Source of the DNA: a bacterium
Lineage (GTDB): Bacteria > Cyanobacteriota > Vampirovibrionia > Gastranaerophilales > Gastranaerophilaceae
Reading direction: 5' to 3'
Length of the DNA: 17,290 nucleotides
NCBI GenBank assembly: GCA_024408905.1
Contig: JAKSUP010000006.1
Location: forward strand, 1-17,290
The position numbers and the translations under genes were made by a program. Positions 15,022 to 17,290 of the stretch are shown here, piece by piece. The notes beneath the pieces were generated by a model. It searched no databases. It was given only the letters and a program-made list of their open reading frames with translations, and had not been told where the DNA came from. Numbering within the stretch: position 1 is the first letter of the stretch; the number at the start of each line of letters is the position of its first letter.

Positions 15022-17202
15022 CTAACGAATTCCTGACAATAGTGTTAAAACGATTGCAGGGGATTGGTTGGCTGTTGAAAGTAAAGTTGCTGAAGCTTGT
15101 TGAAGGATTTGTCCTCTGATATATTCAGAAGATTCTTTTGCAATATCTGCATCTTTTAAGGTTGAACGACTTGATGTCAAATTTTCAATATGTGTTCCGA
15201 TTTCTTCTAACGCACTATCAAGTCTATTTTGTACCGCACCAAATTCTGTTTGTTTTGCTGAAATCTGTGATAAGAAATTATCAATAAAATCAAGACTGTT
15301 TTCGTCTGTTACTTTGAATAGGTTTAATTGATTTACTAAAACAAACGAAAAATCTGTATTAAATTTTATCTGACATGAACTATCGCTATTTATACCCACT
15401 TGAAGCGTGGTAGAGAGGTCTAAATAGCTAATTTCATCATCAAACGCATCTGTAGTACCAACCTTATTTAAGCCTGCTATTTCAGTCGTTTTACAGTTTG
15501 TAATAGTTGAAGTTGATTCCCAATTTCCACAGAATGAACCAATACTACTTCTTCCTGTTACATTATCCACATAAGATATACAGTTCGTAATACATGCATC
15601 CTGATAAGCATATCCTACCAAGCCACCGGTAGAATCGCCATGACCAGTTACGTTCCCTGTTGCGTAGCTGTTTGTTACAGTAGAATTATTAGCACATCCT
15701 ACCAAACCACCGGTAAAATTTCCTTGTCCTGTTACACTTCCTGTAGCATAACAGTTTGTTACAGTAGAAGAACCCGCAGCTCCTGTCAAACCACCGGTAT
15801 AAACACCATGACCAGTTACACTTCCTGTAGCATAACAGTTTGTTACGGTAGAAGAAGAACTCGCAGCTCCTGTCAAGCCACCTGTATAATTTCCTTGCCC
15901 TGTTACACTTCCAGCCGCATCACAGCCTCTTACAGCAGAAGAACTAGCATATCCTACCAAGCCACCGGTAGAATTTCCTTGTCCTGTTACATCACCTGTA
16001 GCGTAGCTGTTTGTGACAGTGGAATTACTATAAATAAACCCCACTAAGCCACCGATACGTTCACCATTTCCTATAACATCACCTGTAGCGTAGCTGTTGG
16101 TGACAGTAGAATTTGATTCTATTATTCCTACCAAGCCACCGGTAGAATTTCCTTGTCCTGTTACATCACCTGTTGCGTAGCTGTTTGTGACAGTAGATCT
16201 GAATACATCTCCCGTCAAGCCACCAACACGTTCACCATTTCCTATAACATCACCTGTAGCATAGCTGTTGGTGATAGAGGAGCTGTTAATAATTCCTGCT
16301 AAGCCGCCGACATATCCTTTACCTGTCACATTACAGTTTTCTATACCTACGTTTTTGAGCGCAGCATTATTATATACATACCCAAACAAACCTTGATAAT
16401 CAGAATCCGGTCTATTTATATACAGGTTCTTAACCTTATGTCCCTGACCGTCAAAGTTACCTCTAAATTGACGGGAACTTGTACCAATCGGAGTCCAGCC
16501 TTCGCCTGTTGAATAAGCAGAGAGGTCTATGTCTGCTGTCAAGGTGATTGTTTTACCTAAACATGTTGTTCCTGAGTTTACAAGTTCTGCAAGTTTTGCA
16601 AGAGTTTCTGCGTTTGATATACCGATAATTGAATTGTGTGCTATAGCATCAGCCAACTGCGTCGGGTCTGACACTACAATATCAGGTGTTACGACTTCAA
16701 TATCGTCAATAAAACCGTTCGCTTTTGGTGATATATCGTGTTCAAGTCCCGCACCTTGTCCGGCACTTGATTGTTCAGGGTTTACCTTATTTAAAAGATT
16801 TATCCCGTTATATTCAGTTGTGTTATATTGTCGTACAATTTCTGCTATTCTTGCATCAACTTCACTCTGGATAGCTTTGAGGGATTGTTCGCCATAAGTA
16901 CCATTCTTCGCTTGCATACACAAATCACGTATTCTTGATGCGTGGTTTGATATTAAAGACAAGCTATCGCTTGCGACACTTACCAAATCCATACCGGCAG
17001 CGACATTATCTTGTGCAACTTCGTACGAATTGAGTTGGGTGGTCATATTTGTCGCAATAGAATAGTTTGCAGCATTATCGCTTGCGTGGTTAAGCTTTGC
17101 ACCCGTTGTCATACGCTCAATTGCTTGATTAAGAATATCCGTACTCTTAGTCAAGCTTTGTTGCGCTATCATACTTGAGAGGTTGGTGTTTATGCTAAGC
17201 AT
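15022..17202 (-). CDS. Flagellin with GLUG-repeat central domain
   Basis: A 726-aa filament protein. The D0/D1 ends are canonical: MLSINTNLSSMIAQQSL at the start, conserved to about residue 142 (EYNGINLLNKV), and a C-terminal part (about 587-726) ending LLSTANQSPAIVLTLLSGIR. Between them is a large insert: a lead-in (WTPIGTSSRQFRGNFDGQGH, YQGLFGYV), then about nine GLUG-type repeats of 28-29 residues (about 284-534), of the form TVTNSYATGDVTGQG..GGLVG. Such repeats form surface beta-helix or adhesin-like domains, so the filament surface probably carries an adhesive or antigenic sheath. About 12 cysteines are present, unusual for flagellin. A GTG at 17208 is in frame but lies inside the G-run of the ribosome binding site (GAAGGGGGG). 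The ATG at 17202, 5 nt after that run, is the better start. No chaperone or filament-cap gene is visible. Confidence 0.93.
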   Translation of the reverse strand: MLSINTNLSSMIAQQSLTKSTDILNQAIERMTTGAKLNHASDNAANYSIATNMTTQLNSYEVAQDNVAAGMDLVSVASDSLSLISNHASRIRDLCMQAKNGTYGEQSLKAIQSEVDARIAEIVRQYNTTEYNGINLLNKVNPEQSSAGQGAGLEHDISPKANGFIDDIEVVTPDIVVSDPTQLADAIAHNSIIGISNAETLAKLAELVNSGTTCLGKTITLTADIDLSAYSTGEGWTPIGTSSRQFRGNFDGQGHKVKNLYINRPDSDYQGLFGYVYNNAALKNVGIENCNVTGKGYVGGLAGIINSSSITNSYATGDVIGNGERVGGLTGDVFRSTVTNSYATGDVTGQGNSTGGLVGIIESNSTVTNSYATGDVIGNGERIGGLVGFIYSNSTVTNSYATGDVTGQGNSTGGLVGYASSSAVRGCDAAGSVTGQGNYTGGLTGAASSSSTVTNCYATGSVTGHGVYTGGLTGAAGSSTVTNCYATGSVTGQGNFTGGLVGCANNSTVTNSYATGNVTGHGDSTGGLVGYAYQDACITNCISYVDNVTGRSSIGSFCGNWESTSTITNCKTTEIAGLNKVGTTDAFDDEISYLDLSTTLQVGINSDSSCQIKFNTDFSFVLVNQLNLFKVTDENSLDFIDNFLSQISAKQTEFGAVQNRLDSALEEIGTHIENLTSSRSTLKDADIAKESSEYIRGQILQQASATLLSTANQSPAIVLTLLSGIR
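15600..16345 (-). repeat. 84/87-bp tandem repeats encoding the GLUG units
   Basis: Nine anchor points near CCACCGGT-like sequences (15623, 15707, 15791, 15878, 15962, 16049, 16136, 16220, 16304) are spaced by exactly 84 or 87 bp, preserving the reading frame. Two units alternate at the upstream end of the gene: 15953-16020 matches 16127-16194 at 67 of 68 bases, and 16058-16103 matches 16229-16274 at 45 of 46. This indicates a recent two-unit (171-174 bp) duplication. Confidence 0.9.
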
Positions 17203-17290
17203 ACGCACCCCCCTTCAGATTGTTTTGAAGGTTGCACCCCCTCCCTAGCCTGTCTTGGATTATTCGGGTTCTCGTCGGAGTAACGTCCGA
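17203..17290 (-). promoter_or_regulatory. Flagellin leader with hairpin touching the ribosome binding site
   Basis: CCTTCA (17231-17226 on the minus strand) pairs with TGAAGG (17217-17212), loop of 8, and covers the first part of GAAGGGGGG; the last G residues stay free. GGGGGTGC occurs twice (near 17241-17234 and 17212-17205). TCGGA/TCCGA (17275-17290) forms another small inverted repeat. The leader is clearly richer in G and C than the surrounding DNA. The promoter must lie beyond the window edge. Confidence 0.45.

Noticed and set aside
15600..16345. CRISPR-like regular spacing of repeats
   Set aside because: Spacing is 84/87 bp, in frame with flagellin, with repeat-like sequence throughout and no distinct spacers.
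17203..17208. GTG start of flagellin
   Set aside because: The GTG is part of the Shine-Dalgarno G-run; the ATG at 17202 has correct spacing and gives the usual MLSINTN start.

Overview
The window most resembles a low-GC gut bacterium of the Gastranaerophilales / Melainabacteria lineage, the non-photosynthetic sister group of cyanobacteria. This rests on family resemblance, not on a marker gene. The clues are an AT-rich genome, a prepilin starting MQKGFTLAEVLVTLTIIGVV with a cysteine-rich tail ending near DYPFK, an orphan protein whose N-terminus carries an NINYSPNFG motif, and a motile lifestyle (flagellin). There are no rRNA or tRNA genes to settle it.

Layout. Bases 1-1900 look accessory. 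They hold the 5' part of a minus-strand zinc-metallopeptidase gene (HELGH motif) running off the left edge, an orphan 177-aa gene, a small acidic 75-aa gene, and a 35-nt direct repeat on either side of the 177-aa gene. Next come a type IV prepilin-like protein (1981-2580) and a ZIP/ZupT-type metal transporter (2640-3434). The transporter's stop codon overlaps the stop codon of a convergent 1032-aa UPF1-like helicase with a C-terminal nuclease-like domain (3431-6529). A plus-strand operon follows: a CoA-dehydratase-activase-like protein, glucose-6-phosphate isomerase (pgi) and a small unknown protein (6703-9572).

Bases 9573-13886 form a stress-response block. An ECF sigma factor and a zinc-finger membrane anti-sigma factor face the disaggregase gene clpB. 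Upstream of the sigma gene and upstream of clpB lies the same 23-nt palindrome-based sequence, so the two may share a regulator. The sigma start codon also falls in the stem of a predicted leader hairpin. A 158-aa protein of unknown function is divergent from clpB.

Between that protein and the convergent flagellin gene are about 650 non-coding bases filled with nested inverted repeats, including a roughly 300-bp MITE-like element. The window ends with a flagellin (15022-17202, minus) whose variable region is replaced by about nine GLUG-type repeats. These are encoded by 84/87-bp DNA repeats with a recent-looking two-unit duplication. This flagellin, the shared palindrome and the structured repeat element are the most notable items. 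No complete novel multi-gene system could be demonstrated.
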